Assembly: GCF_000024785.1 (NCBI RefSeq)
Contig: NC_013441.1
Coordinates: 3,906,001-3,970,000, forward strand
Direction: 5' to 3'
Length of the DNA stretch: 64,000 bases
Source: Gordonia bronchialis DSM 43247
Lineage (GTDB): Bacteria; Actinomycetota; Actinomycetes; Mycobacteriales; Mycobacteriaceae
This document shows positions 19,162 to 27,312 of the stretch, piece after piece. The notes under the pieces were generated by a model. It had not been told where the DNA came from. It did not search any database and was given only the letters and a program-made list of their open reading frames with translations. The translations under genes were made by a program, and so were the position numbers. Numbering within the stretch: the stretch's first letter is position 1; each line of letters starts with the position of its first letter.

Positions 19162-20378
19162 CCTCCGAGACGACGTCGACACCGGACCTGCGCACCGGCC
19201 AGGGCCTCAACCTCTTTCTGGCCACCCTCGCCTTCGGGATCAGCTTCTGGGCATGGAACCTGATCGGCCCGTTGGGAGTTCGCTACTCGGACATCCTGAA
19301 CCTGTCGTCGAGCCAGAAGTCGATCCTGGTCGCGATCCCGATCGTCGTCGGGTCACTCGGCCGCATCCTCACCGGAGCCCTCACCGACCGGTTCGGCGGG
19401 CGCCTGATGTTCCCGATACTCCTGCTGGCGACGGCACCGTTCGTGCTTTTGCTCGCGGTGGCCGGCAACATCGGCTCCTACCCGATGATGCTGATCATCG
19501 GTTTCTTCCTCGGTATCGGTGGAACCACCTTCGCGGTCGGTATCCCGTTCGCCAACGCCTGGTATGCCAAGTCACGGCGCGGATTCGCCACCGGCGTCTT
19601 CGGGGTGGGCATGGGCGGGACGGCCGCGTCGTCGTTCTTCACTCCCCGATTCGTCTCCTGGTTCGGCTACACGGCAACGCATGTCATCATCGCGATCGCG
19701 CTTGTCGTCGTCGCCGGTGTCGTCTGGCTGTTCATGCGCGATTCACCGGCGTGGCACCCCAACCACGACCCGGTGGTTCCCAAACTCGTTGCCGCCGCCA
19801 AACTTCCGATCACCTGGCAGATGGGCTTCCTGTACGCGGCCACCTTCGGTGGCTTCGTCGCCTTCTCGACATACCTGCCGACCTACCTGAAGGACGTCTA
19901 CGACTTCGACCTGCAGGCCGCGGGCACGCGCACCGCCGGATTCGCGATCGCGGCCGTCATCGCCCGGCCGATCGGCGGCGTACTCTCGGATCGATTCGGC
20001 CCCAGGCTGATCACCGCCATCTCGTGCGCCGGCGCCGCCGTGCTCGCCGTCTGGATGGTGACCAAACCAGGCCTGGAGATCCCCGCCGGCGTCGACTTCG
20101 TGCTGATGGCCGTGTGTATGGGCCTCGGGTCGGGCTCGGTGTTCAGCTGGGTCGCGCAGCAGGCACCCCAGAGCCGCGTCGGGGCGGTGACCGGCATCGT
20201 CGGAGCCGCGGGCGGGCTCGGCGGATTCTTCCCACCGCTGGTGATGGGCGCGACCTACGACGCCGCCACCCACAGCTACACCATCGGCCTCGTCCTGCTC
20301 ACCGTGACCGCGGTCCTCGCCCTTCTCTTCACCCTCTTCGGCATCAAACACCGGGCCGCCTCTCCACCCGCTGGTTGA
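19158..20378 (+). CDS. narK: NarK-type nitrate/nitrite transporter (MFS)
   Basis: The 406-residue protein has twelve hydrophobic segments of the major facilitator superfamily, including the NarK-type GPLGVRYSDILNLSSSQKS, the loop GALTDRFGGRLMFP, IGGTTFAVGIPFANAWY and GAAGGLGGFFPPLVMG. It imports nitrate and may export nitrite for the reductase encoded just upstream; the 4-bp overlap with narI makes it the last gene of the nar operon. The stop codon TGA is inside the first copy of the 65-bp tandem repeat, so the last four or so residues (PPAG) come from repeat sequence. Confidence 0.93.
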   Translation: MTSETTSTPDLRTGQGLNLFLATLAFGISFWAWNLIGPLGVRYSDILNLSSSQKSILVAIPIVVGSLGRILTGALTDRFGGRLMFPILLLATAPFVLLLAVAGNIGSYPMMLIIGFFLGIGGTTFAVGIPFANAWYAKSRRGFATGVFGVGMGGTAASSFFTPRFVSWFGYTATHVIIAIALVVVAGVVWLFMRDSPAWHPNHDPVVPKLVAAAKLPITWQMGFLYAATFGGFVAFSTYLPTYLKDVYDFDLQAAGTRTAGFAIAAVIARPIGGVLSDRFGPRLITAISCAGAAVLAVWMVTKPGLEIPAGVDFVLMAVCMGLGSGSVFSWVAQQAPQSRVGAVTGIVGAAGGLGGFFPPLVMGATYDAATHSYTIGLVLLTVTAVLALLFTLFGIKHRAASPPAG

Positions 20379-20615
20379 GCCGCGACCGGCGAGCGCAGCG
20401 AGTCGGCCGCGCGTCGAAACCACCCACCCCACCCGCTGGTTGAGCCGCGACCGGCGAGCGCAGCGAGTCGGCCGCGCGTCGAAACCACCCTCCCCACCCG
20501 CTGGTTGAGCCGCGACCGGCGAGCGCAGCGAGTCGGCCGCGCGTCGAAACCACCCTCCCCACCCGCTGGTTGAGCCGCGACGGGCGAGGAACGAGCCCGC
20601 CGCGCGTCGAAACCA
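20364..20615. repeat. 65-bp direct tandem repeat, four copies
   Basis: Copies anchored at CTGGTTGAG start at 20371, 20436, 20501 and 20566, an exact 65-bp period. Each reads from ACCCGCTGGTTGAGCCGCGA to GCCGCGCGTCGAAACCACC. The first three are nearly identical; the fourth is altered in the middle (CGGGCGAGGAACGAGCCC). The repeat starts inside the narK stop region and fills the gap after the nar operon. Similar units ending in CGTCGAAACC occur as dispersed repeats in Gordonia and relatives, from memory. Confidence 0.9.
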
Positions 20616-20662
20616 TAAGCGAGCCAACAGTATCCGCAACACCACCACCCCGACGCCAAACC

Positions 20663-20803
20663 TCACGGCACCGGTCTTCGCGTGTCATAACCGAGCCGAT
20701 AGGGTATCGGCCCGGTGTCGTCGTGCATGACCACGAGCACCGTCCGCACGATGGCGCACAGCACCAGGAGACCGATCGCAATCGCGATGATGATGCCGGC
20801 CAT
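20663..20803 (-). CDS. Very small single-pass membrane protein
   Basis: The 46-residue frame starts with ATG at 20803 behind a good site (GTGGAGG six bases upstream). Residues 3-26 (GIIIAIAIGLLVLCAIVRTV) form one transmembrane helix, followed by a short polar tail ending DTRRPVP. No relatives are recognised. The ribosome-binding site and the clear helix support a real gene; it is alone on the minus strand, convergent with nar. Confidence 0.5.
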   Translation of the reverse strand: MAGIIIAIAIGLLVLCAIVRTVLVVMHDDTGPIPYRLGYDTRRPVP

Positions 20804-20965
20804 GACGACCTCCACTGGACGGGCCCGACGACGCCGGGCGGGTTGATTCGATTCGGGTCGATGATCGCGTCGGCCACCCCGCCGGCGCCACTGGTTTTTT
20901 GCGCGCCGGAACTTGTCGGACCCCCGTGATTCCATGAGTTCACCCCTCGAACAAAGGAGCGAGCC

Positions 20966-21571
20966 ATGTCAGACCACGCAGCAGCGATCCGAGGTCTGCC
21001 CCGGTGGCATCCCAATCCGTACATCCGCTCGGCGATCGAGACCATTCGACGGGACGGCTGGCAGGTCACCGCTGTCGACACCGTCTGCGCGTGCAGCTCG
21101 GTGGGCTGCAGCCGGCCGGATTGCGCCTTCGCCTACACCGCGGGACTGACGTTGCACGGCATCCCCGAACTGGCGGTGTACGGATTGCCGTCCAACACCT
21201 CGCGAGCCCTGCTCAACGAGCTCGCCGGCCTGTTGCACCAGCACGACTGGCGCACCCTGGTCCACTCCCACACCGAGGTGACATCTCGCACCATGGCCGC
21301 TCCGGTGCGGCTGATCGAGGCCATCGACACCGACGACATGCTGATGGCGAATCTCCTCTTCGCGGATTCGCCTGCGCTGCAGGTCGTCTGGCCCGACGAC
21401 AACGGCCACTACCCCTGGCAGGACGAGTACACACTGCTCCCCCTGCATCAGCCACTCAAGGGGATCGAGGACCCTACGGCCGGCTACCGCCGAACCCTGC
21501 GAGTGATAACCACCGAGAGGGGTCCCGACCGCGCGCTGCCGCGGACCGCACGGCGCATGAAGGGACACTGA
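20966..21571 (+). CDS. DUF4262 domain-containing protein (first copy)
   Basis: The 201-residue protein has the DUF4262 pattern: RRDGWQVTAVD, an aromatic CAFAYTAGLTLHGIPELAVYGL core, and WPDDNGHYPWQDEY near the C-terminus. AAGGAG precedes ATG. It is about half identical by eye to the next gene, which shares its leader. The function of the family is unknown. Confidence 0.8.
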   Translation: MSDHAAAIRGLPRWHPNPYIRSAIETIRRDGWQVTAVDTVCACSSVGCSRPDCAFAYTAGLTLHGIPELAVYGLPSNTSRALLNELAGLLHQHDWRTLVHSHTEVTSRTMAAPVRLIEAIDTDDMLMANLLFADSPALQVVWPDDNGHYPWQDEYTLLPLHQPLKGIEDPTAGYRRTLRVITTERGPDRALPRTARRMKGH

Positions 21572-21667
21572 CCGGGCCGTCGTACCCACCGATGCCGCAC
21601 AGGTGTTCACGACAGGTTGTCGGACCCCCATGCTCTACTTGCTCCAGGTTCGAACAAAGGAGCGAAT

Positions 21668-22270
21668 ATGCCCGATCACGACCTCGCACTACGCGGCCTC
21701 CCGCGCTGGCATCCCGATCCGCTGGTGCGTGCGACCCTCGATCGCATCCGCCGATACGGCTGGGCGGTGACCGCGGTCGGCAACGAGTGCCAACACGACT
21801 CGCCGACCTGCGTTCCGCCGGAGTGCGCATTCGCCTACACCACGGGACTCCGCCTGCACGAGCTCCCGGAGATGGCGATCTACGGACTCGATGCCCGGAC
21901 CGCCGGCGCCGTCCTCAACGAGCTCGGGCACCTCTTCCACCGGCACGACTGGCGGGCCGCGGTCCGGGGACGCGTCGCGGTGGAGCTGGACTCGCTGAAC
22001 GTCCCGGTCACGCTGATCGAACTCGTCGACAAGTCCGACCTGCTGATCACCAACGCCGTGTACCCGGATGCCCCGGTCGTACAGGCGGTCTGGCCCGACG
22101 AACTGGGCAGCTACCCGTGGGAGGACGGCTACCTGCTGACGCCCGCCGACCAGCTCGTCCGGGGTGTCTACGACGCGGATTCCCGGCCCGAGCCCGGTCC
22201 GCGGATCATCCGCTCCGGTGCCGGCCTCAACCGTGCGCAGCGGCGTCGGGTGGCTCGGCGTCGGGCCTGA
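21668..22270 (+). CDS. DUF4262 domain-containing protein (second copy)
   Basis: The 200-residue protein matches the upstream gene along its length: GLPRWHPDPLVRATLDRIRR, CAFAYTTGLRLHELPEMAIYG, VLNELGHLFHRHDWR and WPDELGSYPWEDGYLL. The C-terminus is different, ending in a basic RRRVARRRA tail. The leader sequence TCGAACAAAGGAGCGA is the same as before the first copy, so the duplicated unit includes the 5' region. Function unknown. Confidence 0.8.
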   Translation: MPDHDLALRGLPRWHPDPLVRATLDRIRRYGWAVTAVGNECQHDSPTCVPPECAFAYTTGLRLHELPEMAIYGLDARTAGAVLNELGHLFHRHDWRAAVRGRVAVELDSLNVPVTLIELVDKSDLLITNAVYPDAPVVQAVWPDELGSYPWEDGYLLTPADQLVRGVYDADSRPEPGPRIIRSGAGLNRAQRRRVARRRA

Positions 22271-22412
22271 CTCATCCGGCCGCCGCGCCGAGCGGTCGGC
22301 CCCTGCTCTGACCAGGGGGTCGACCGCTCGGCGGACACCGCCGTGCGGGACACAGCCGGCACACAGCGTCGTCGGTTACTCTCACCGGGATCGCAACGGA
22401 GCAGTTGGGGGA

Positions 22413-24458
22413 ATGTCAGTGAAGTCGTCGTCGGGCCGCCGCGCCCATCTCAGTCGCCGATCGTTCCTGCTGGCCGCGGGAGCGGTTCCGATCGCCGTCG
22501 CGCTCGCTGGTTGCGAGTCGGAGTCGGCACCCAAACCGCTGGCCGGGCCCGACCTCTCCGGTCTCGATCCGACGATCCGCCCCCAGGACGATCTGTACCG
22601 GAACGTCAACGGCACCTGGCTGCGGACCTTCCAGCTGCCACCGGACAAGAGCTATTACGGCACCTTCTCCGAGGTGTCCGACCGCGTCCAGCAGCAGTTG
22701 CGCACGGTGATCGACGACATCCACGACCCCGAACCGGGCACCGACGCCCAGCAGATATGCGATCTCTACGACGCACGTCTGGACGAGGCGACGCTCGACC
22801 GCCTCGGCATCAGCCCGCTACAACCCCTGTTCAGTCAGATCGACGGCGCACGTACCAAGCCGGACATAGCCCGCGTCATGGGTTCGCTACCACTGGGCGG
22901 CATGATCGGACTCTCACTGGGCATCGACCGGAACGATTCCAACGCCTACCTGCCCAACATCAGCCAGTCGGGCCTGAACATGGGTGATCCGCAGTACTAC
23001 CTCAAACCCGATTTCGCGCAGTACCTTTCGGCCTACCACACCTTCCTGCGCAAGCTCGCCAATGGAGCCGGACTGCCCGCCGGCGCCGCCGACCGCGCGC
23101 TCGCACTGGAGAAGCGCATGGCTCCCGCGTTCTGGGACAACGTGCGCGAACGTGACGCCGACGCCACCTACAACCCGATGTCGTGGAACCAACTCACCGC
23201 GCTGGGTCCCGGATTCGACTGGGAGCCATGGCTTGCCGGCACCACCGACCGGCCGAAGGAACTGTTCGCCACGGTCGTCGTCAACGAACCGTCGTATGTG
23301 ACCGCAGCCGCGACCATCTGGCGCGAGACCGACATCCGCACACTGGGCGAATGGCTGAAGCTCAGCCTGCTGGTCAAGTACGCGCGGTTCCTGCAGCAGA
23401 GCCTGCGGGACGCCAACTTCGAGTACGTCAAGACCACCAGCGGCATCACCGAACGCCCCGAGCGCTGGAAGTCCGCAGTGAACCTCGTCGACGACAACCT
23501 CGGCCAGCAACTGGGCAAACTGTATGTCGCCCAGTACTTCCCGTCGAAAGCCAAAGATCAGGCCAAAGAACTCGTCGACAATCTCATGGCGGCCTACCGC
23601 GACAACTTCGCCGACTCGTCCTGGATGTCGCCGGAGACGCGCCGGGCCGCGATCGCCAAGCTGGACAAGATCACGGTCAAGATCGGCTACCCGGACAACT
23701 GGATCGACTACTCCGGGCTGACCATCACCCGCGGTCACCTCGTCGAATCCCTGCTCGCCGTCGAGGCTTTCGAGGCCAAACGCGCGATGGACAAGCTCGG
23801 CAAACCGGTCGACAAGACCGAATGGGGCATGTCTCCGCAGACCGTCAACGCCTACTACTCGGCGCCCTCCAACTCCATCAACTTCCCCGCCGCGATCCTG
23901 CAGGCACCGTTCTTCGACACCAACGCCGTGCCCGCGGTGAACTATGGAGCGATCGGCGCGACCATCGGCCACGAGATCGGGCACGGCTTCGACGATCAGG
24001 GATCGAAGTACAACGGCGACGGCAACCGCCAGGACTGGTGGACACCGCAGGACAAAGCCGCCTTCGAGGCCAAGACCAAGCAGCTCATCGCGCAGTACAA
24101 CGTTCTTGTGCCAGAAGGACTTCCACCCACCGCGCATGTCAACGGGGCTTACACGGTCGGCGAGAACCTGGCCGACCTGCGCGGCCTGATGATCTCGCTG
24201 GCCGCCTACCGGATCGCCGAGGCCAAGGCCGGCAACAAGACTCCCGACGACACCGCGGTGTTCCAGTCGTGGGCCCGCAACTGGCGGGAGAAGCAGACCA
24301 CGCAGACTCTCGAACAGCAACTCGCCAGCGACCCGCACTCCCCCGGCGAATTCCGCTGCAACCAGGTGGTGCGCAATCTTCCCGAGTTCTATGCGACCTT
24401 CCGGGTCGCGCAGGCGGACAAGATGTTCCTGGCACCTGATCAGCGTGTGACGCTCTGA
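22413..24458 (+). CDS. M13-family zinc metallopeptidase, lipoprotein (PepO/neprilysin-like)
   Basis: The 681-residue protein has a Tat/lipoprotein leader: SRRSFLLAAGAVPIAVALAGC, with the lipobox Cys at about residue 32. The M13 N-terminal domain (DDLYRNVNGTWL) follows, and the C-terminal catalytic domain has NAYYS, INFPAAILQAPFF, the zinc motif GHEIGHGFDDQG at about residue 520 and the third ligand in GENLADLRG at about 583. It ends in RVTL rather than the usual CxVW. It probably cleaves short peptides on the outer face of the membrane. ATG 22413 follows GGGGGA. It appears monocistronic and ends just before a long hairpin. Confidence 0.92.
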   Translation: MSVKSSSGRRAHLSRRSFLLAAGAVPIAVALAGCESESAPKPLAGPDLSGLDPTIRPQDDLYRNVNGTWLRTFQLPPDKSYYGTFSEVSDRVQQQLRTVIDDIHDPEPGTDAQQICDLYDARLDEATLDRLGISPLQPLFSQIDGARTKPDIARVMGSLPLGGMIGLSLGIDRNDSNAYLPNISQSGLNMGDPQYYLKPDFAQYLSAYHTFLRKLANGAGLPAGAADRALALEKRMAPAFWDNVRERDADATYNPMSWNQLTALGPGFDWEPWLAGTTDRPKELFATVVVNEPSYVTAAATIWRETDIRTLGEWLKLSLLVKYARFLQQSLRDANFEYVKTTSGITERPERWKSAVNLVDDNLGQQLGKLYVAQYFPSKAKDQAKELVDNLMAAYRDNFADSSWMSPETRRAAIAKLDKITVKIGYPDNWIDYSGLTITRGHLVESLLAVEAFEAKRAMDKLGKPVDKTEWGMSPQTVNAYYSAPSNSINFPAAILQAPFFDTNAVPAVNYGAIGATIGHEIGHGFDDQGSKYNGDGNRQDWWTPQDKAAFEAKTKQLIAQYNVLVPEGLPPTAHVNGAYTVGENLADLRGLMISLAAYRIAEAKAGNKTPDDTAVFQSWARNWREKQTTQTLEQQLASDPHSPGEFRCNQVVRNLPEFYATFRVAQADKMFLAPDQRVTL

Positions 24459-24509
24459 CGCTGCGTTCGGGTCGGGCCGCTCGCCGACGGAGTAGCCACC
24501 TCACTGTCG

Positions 24510-24558
24510 GTTCCGTATGACGTTTCGACCGGAATCCGGACGAAACGTCATACGGAAC
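24510..24558. repeat. Long-stem hairpin, family 1, copy 2
   Basis: Perfect 18-bp arms (24510-24527, 24541-24558) with the core TTCCGTATGACGTTT, then an A/A mismatch and CCGG/CCGG around AAT. It matches copy 1 (1817-1866) in arm sequence and in internal architecture. It follows the M13 peptidase by about 50 bp and may act as its terminator. Confidence 0.8.
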
Positions 24559-24608
24559 GATCGTCGCCCCTCGCCGAAGGCACCGCCACGGTCGGGCACA
24601 ATGGACAC

Positions 24609-25958
24609 ATGAGGCAACTCGCCCCTGGGGAGAACGCTCCACTTCCGGCGCAGGTCGTGGCCGTATCGGTCCGATCCGCGACACCGGTGAACACGTCGGC
24701 GGTCCTGCTGGCGGCGAACGGGCGCGTCCGCTCCGACGCCGACCTCATCTTTTACAACCAGCCGTCCGGCCCCGGTGTGTCCTATCGCTCCGCGGGAACT
24801 GCCGACGTCATCTCCATCGACACCACAAGACTGCCTCCCGACGTCGAGACGGTCGCGATCGCGGCCAGCCTCGACGGTTCCGGCCCGGTGTCCTTCGCCA
24901 CCGCGGGCCGGCTCGAGACCAGCGTCGCCCCGGCCGGCGGCCCAGAAGCGATCTCGTTTGTCCCAACCGACCTCACGAGCGAGGCCGCAGTGGTCTGCGT
25001 CGAGATCTACCGTCGCAACGACATCTGGAAGGTGCGTGCCGTCGGCCAGGGCTATGACGCCGGGCTGGCCGGACTGGCAACGGCTTTCGGCATCGACGTG
25101 GACGACGACCCTACCCCGTCGAGCGCCGGCCCACCGGTGACCGACCCGCAGCCGTGGCCGCCGACACCGCAGCCACCGACACGGCAGCCATCCACTCCGA
25201 ACCCACCCATCCAGGGAGCACCCATGCACAGCGATCTGTTCGCACCCAACCACGCCGAGGTCTCCGGTCAGGGCATTCAGAAGCAGGGCAGCAAGATGTG
25301 CCGGATCGCGCTGGCCGGGGACGTGATGGCGCGGACCGGCTCGATGGTCGCCTACCAGGGCGACCTGAAGTTCGAGGCACTCGGCTCCGGTGGCGTCGGA
25401 CGCATGATGCGCCAAGCACTTTCGGGCGAAGGCGTCCCATTGATGAAGATCAGTGGACGTGGCGATCTCTTCCTCGCCAACGCCGCCTCCGACGTCCACC
25501 TCATCGACCTCGACGGCACCGACGGCCTCACCATCAACGGCGCCAACGTCCTCGCCTTCGACTCCACGCTGAGCTACGACATAGGCCGTGTCCAGGGCGC
25601 CGGCGCGCTGGGCAACGCCGGCATGTTCAACTGTGTCTTCACCGGCCGTGGGCGCATCGCGATCACCACCGACGGGACGCCGGTCGTGCTCAACGTCGAC
25701 GCCGCCACCTACGCCGACCCCAACGCGGCGGTGGCGTGGTCGTCGAGTCTGCGAACCTCGATCAAGAAGAACGACTCGATCAACTTCGGGACCCTGATCG
25801 GCCGCAGCACCGGCGAACGGTTGACACTCGCGTTCGCCGGACAGGGCTTCGTCGTCGTGCAACCCTCCGAGCTGCCGCCCGGCGGATTCATCGGCGGCAC
25901 GGGTGAGGGTTCACAGGCCGGGGTGGGCGGAATGCTCGGGGGCATCCTGGGGCGCTGA
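24609..25958 (+). CDS. TerD-like domain fused to an AIM24-family domain
   Basis: The 449-residue protein has two domains. Residues 1-165 resemble TerD (SAVLLAANGRVRSDADLIFYNQ, VSYRSAG, DVISIDTTRLPPDVETVAIA, CVEIYRRNDIWKVRAVGQGY). A proline/threonine-rich linker (about 172-203) leads to an AIM24/TIGR00266-like beta-sandwich (SKMCRIALAGDVMARTGSM, GRGDLFLANAA, GRGRIAITTDGTPVVLNVD, INFGTLIGRSTGERLTLAFAG). TerD domains bind calcium and occur in stress-response gene sets. The C-terminus is glycine-rich. There is no signal peptide, so it is likely cytoplasmic. CACAAT six bases before ATG could be a leaderless -10. Confidence 0.85.
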   Translation: MRQLAPGENAPLPAQVVAVSVRSATPVNTSAVLLAANGRVRSDADLIFYNQPSGPGVSYRSAGTADVISIDTTRLPPDVETVAIAASLDGSGPVSFATAGRLETSVAPAGGPEAISFVPTDLTSEAAVVCVEIYRRNDIWKVRAVGQGYDAGLAGLATAFGIDVDDDPTPSSAGPPVTDPQPWPPTPQPPTRQPSTPNPPIQGAPMHSDLFAPNHAEVSGQGIQKQGSKMCRIALAGDVMARTGSMVAYQGDLKFEALGSGGVGRMMRQALSGEGVPLMKISGRGDLFLANAASDVHLIDLDGTDGLTINGANVLAFDSTLSYDIGRVQGAGALGNAGMFNCVFTGRGRIAITTDGTPVVLNVDAATYADPNAAVAWSSSLRTSIKKNDSINFGTLIGRSTGERLTLAFAGQGFVVVQPSELPPGGFIGGTGEGSQAGVGGMLGGILGR

Positions 25959-25981
25959 GGTTGGTGATGAGCCAATCCAAC

Positions 25982-26020
25982 GCCGTAGATCCGTGCCGCG
26001 TCGATGCACGGATCTACGGC
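25982..26020. repeat. Hairpin, family 2, copy 1 (before the DUF559 gene)
   Basis: Perfect 15-bp arms GCCGTAGATCCGTGC / GCACGGATCTACGGC around a 9-nt loop, followed by AAA. It lies between the TerD-AIM24 gene and the DUF559 gene and recurs at 27026-27064. Confidence 0.8.
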
Positions 26021-26093
26021 AAATGCGAAAAGGATTGTCGCAGCCTGTGGATGGCCGCGCAGGCCAACCAGATTCGGCGCACACAATCGCACC

Positions 26094-27032
26094 ATGAAAC
26101 CGGACGAGCCGCGATTGGCCGACCTTCTGGAACTCCAATGCGGCGTGATCTCCCGAAAGCAGGTGCTCGCGTCTGACTTCCGGCCGACCTTCATCCGCAG
26201 CAACCTGCGCTGTCGTCGGTGGGCACCGGTCTTCCCCGGCATCTATGTGAACCACACCGGGCCGCTGACGTGGGAGCAACGGGCGTGGAGCGCAATCCTC
26301 GACGCAGAACCTGCCGCGCTGAGTCACTCGTCGGCGCTCCGGGACGCCGATGCGTCGGATACCGAGCCGATCCACATCATCGTCGATCGCACAAGACTCG
26401 TGACACGTCGGACCGGCGTCGTCGTGCACTACGGCTCTCACCTCGACTCCCGAGTCCTCTGGAACACGAGTCCGCCGCGGATGCGATCCGAGGAGGCGGT
26501 GCTGCAACTGGCTGCGGCCGCGTCGTCGGAAACACGTGTGATCGCGATCCTCGCAGATGCGGTCGGCGCCCGTCGCACCACTCCCAAGCGCTTGCTGACG
26601 GCGATCGAGACGCGGCCGAAGCTGGCACGCCGCAAATTCATCGCTGACGTCCTGGCCGACATTCGGGACGGCACCTGTTCGGTTCTCGAACACCGCTACC
26701 TCACGAAAGTCGAACGCCCACATGCTTTGCCGACCCCGACGCGGCAGGCCCCGACCAACGTGGGCCGCCGGGGCCTTCGCGATCTGGACTATCCCGACTT
26801 CGGTGTCGTGATCGAGCTGGATGGCCGGATGGCGCACGACAACGCGAACGCACGAGATCGCGACATGGAACGTGATCTCGACGCGTTGGTGGAGGCAGGA
26901 CGGCGAACCATCCGTCTGGGGTGGGGGCAGGTGTGTGAACGCCCGTGCGTGACGGCAGGCAAAGTGGCCGCAGTCTTGCTCAGCCATGGATGGACCGGCT
27001 CGTTCACCCCGTGCTCGACCTGTCTGCCGTAG
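26094..27032 (+). CDS. DUF559 / AbiEi-like protein, putative nuclease
   Basis: The 312-residue protein has an N-terminal winged-helix-like part (LADLLELQCGVISRKQVLAS, GIYVNHTGPLTWEQRAWSAIL, AALSHSSAL) as in AbiEi-type antitoxin relatives, and a C-terminal DUF559 part related to Vsr endonucleases (DYPDFGVVIELDGRMAH, then DRDMERDLDALVEAGRRTIRLGW). The E-x-D and later basic residues fit that fold. ATG 26094 was chosen; an upstream in-frame start exists but extends into the hairpin region. The stop TAG is part of the left arm of the second hairpin. No toxin partner is adjacent, so an abortive-infection role is not supported here. Confidence 0.8.
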   Translation: MKPDEPRLADLLELQCGVISRKQVLASDFRPTFIRSNLRCRRWAPVFPGIYVNHTGPLTWEQRAWSAILDAEPAALSHSSALRDADASDTEPIHIIVDRTRLVTRRTGVVVHYGSHLDSRVLWNTSPPRMRSEEAVLQLAAAASSETRVIAILADAVGARRTTPKRLLTAIETRPKLARRKFIADVLADIRDGTCSVLEHRYLTKVERPHALPTPTRQAPTNVGRRGLRDLDYPDFGVVIELDGRMAHDNANARDRDMERDLDALVEAGRRTIRLGWGQVCERPCVTAGKVAAVLLSHGWTGSFTPCSTCLP

Positions 27033-27064
27033 ATCCGTGCACCCTCGCGGCACGGATCGACGGC
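27026..27064. repeat. Hairpin, family 2, copy 2 (includes the DUF559 stop codon)
   Basis: Left arm GCCGTAGATCCGTGC (27026-27040) is identical to copy 1; the right arm (27050-27064) has one change (GATCGACGG). The loop is also 9 nt but of different sequence. AAA follows, as in copy 1. Confidence 0.8.
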
Positions 27065-27067
27065 AAA

Positions 27068-27098
27068 CGACCCCGCCTCCCAGCGGGAGACGGGGTCG
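27068..27098 (-). terminator. Terminator after rpsZ
   Basis: CGACCCCG pairs with CGGGGTCG and CTCCC with GGGAG inside, with a small internal asymmetry. On the minus strand it is followed by TTTGCC. It lies 28 bp beyond the rpsZ stop and ends the rplN-rplX-rplE-rpsZ unit. Confidence 0.75.
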
Positions 27099-27125
27099 TC
27101 GTTGGTGGTTCTTGCGGAAGTCAGC

Positions 27126-27311
27126 TCACCAGCTCGACTTCTGCACGCCCGGCAGCTCGCCGGCATGCGCCATCTCGCGCAGGCACACACGGCACAGGCC
27201 GAACTTGCGGAACACCGAGTGCGGGCGACCGCACTTGTTGCACCGGGTGTAGGCGCGCACGGCGAACTTGGGCTTCTTGTTGGCCTTGTTGACCAGAGCC
27301 TTCTTTGCCAT
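27126..27311 (-). CDS. rpsZ: 30S ribosomal protein S14, type Z (zinc ribbon)
   Basis: The 61-residue protein is the short S14 form with four cysteines in two CxxC pairs (CNKCGRP and CRVCLRE) that bind zinc, and the C-terminal [13 protein letters not shown]. It starts one base after the rplE stop. It is the last gene of the proximal half of the spc operon here; rpsH should follow but is 19.7 kb away. Confidence 0.97.
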   Translation of the reverse strand: MAKKALVNKANKKPKFAVRAYTRCNKCGRPHSVFRKFGLCRVCLREMAHAGELPGVQKSSW

Positions 27312-27312
27312 A

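Noticed and set aside
22164..22412. N-terminal extension of the M13 peptidase
   Set aside because: The frame is open but overlaps the DUF4262 gene, and the lipoprotein leader begins at 22413 behind a good ribosome-binding site.
26094..27032. Type IV toxin-antitoxin or abortive-infection system with the AbiEi-like protein
   Set aside because: No AbiEii-type nucleotidyltransferase or other partner gene is adjacent; neighbours are TerD-AIM24 and rpsZ.
7463..27125. Integrative element inserted in the spc operon
   Set aside because: No integrase, transposase, tRNA or direct repeats marking both ends were found; the genes are ordinary chromosomal types. Insertion is inferred, a mobile element is not.
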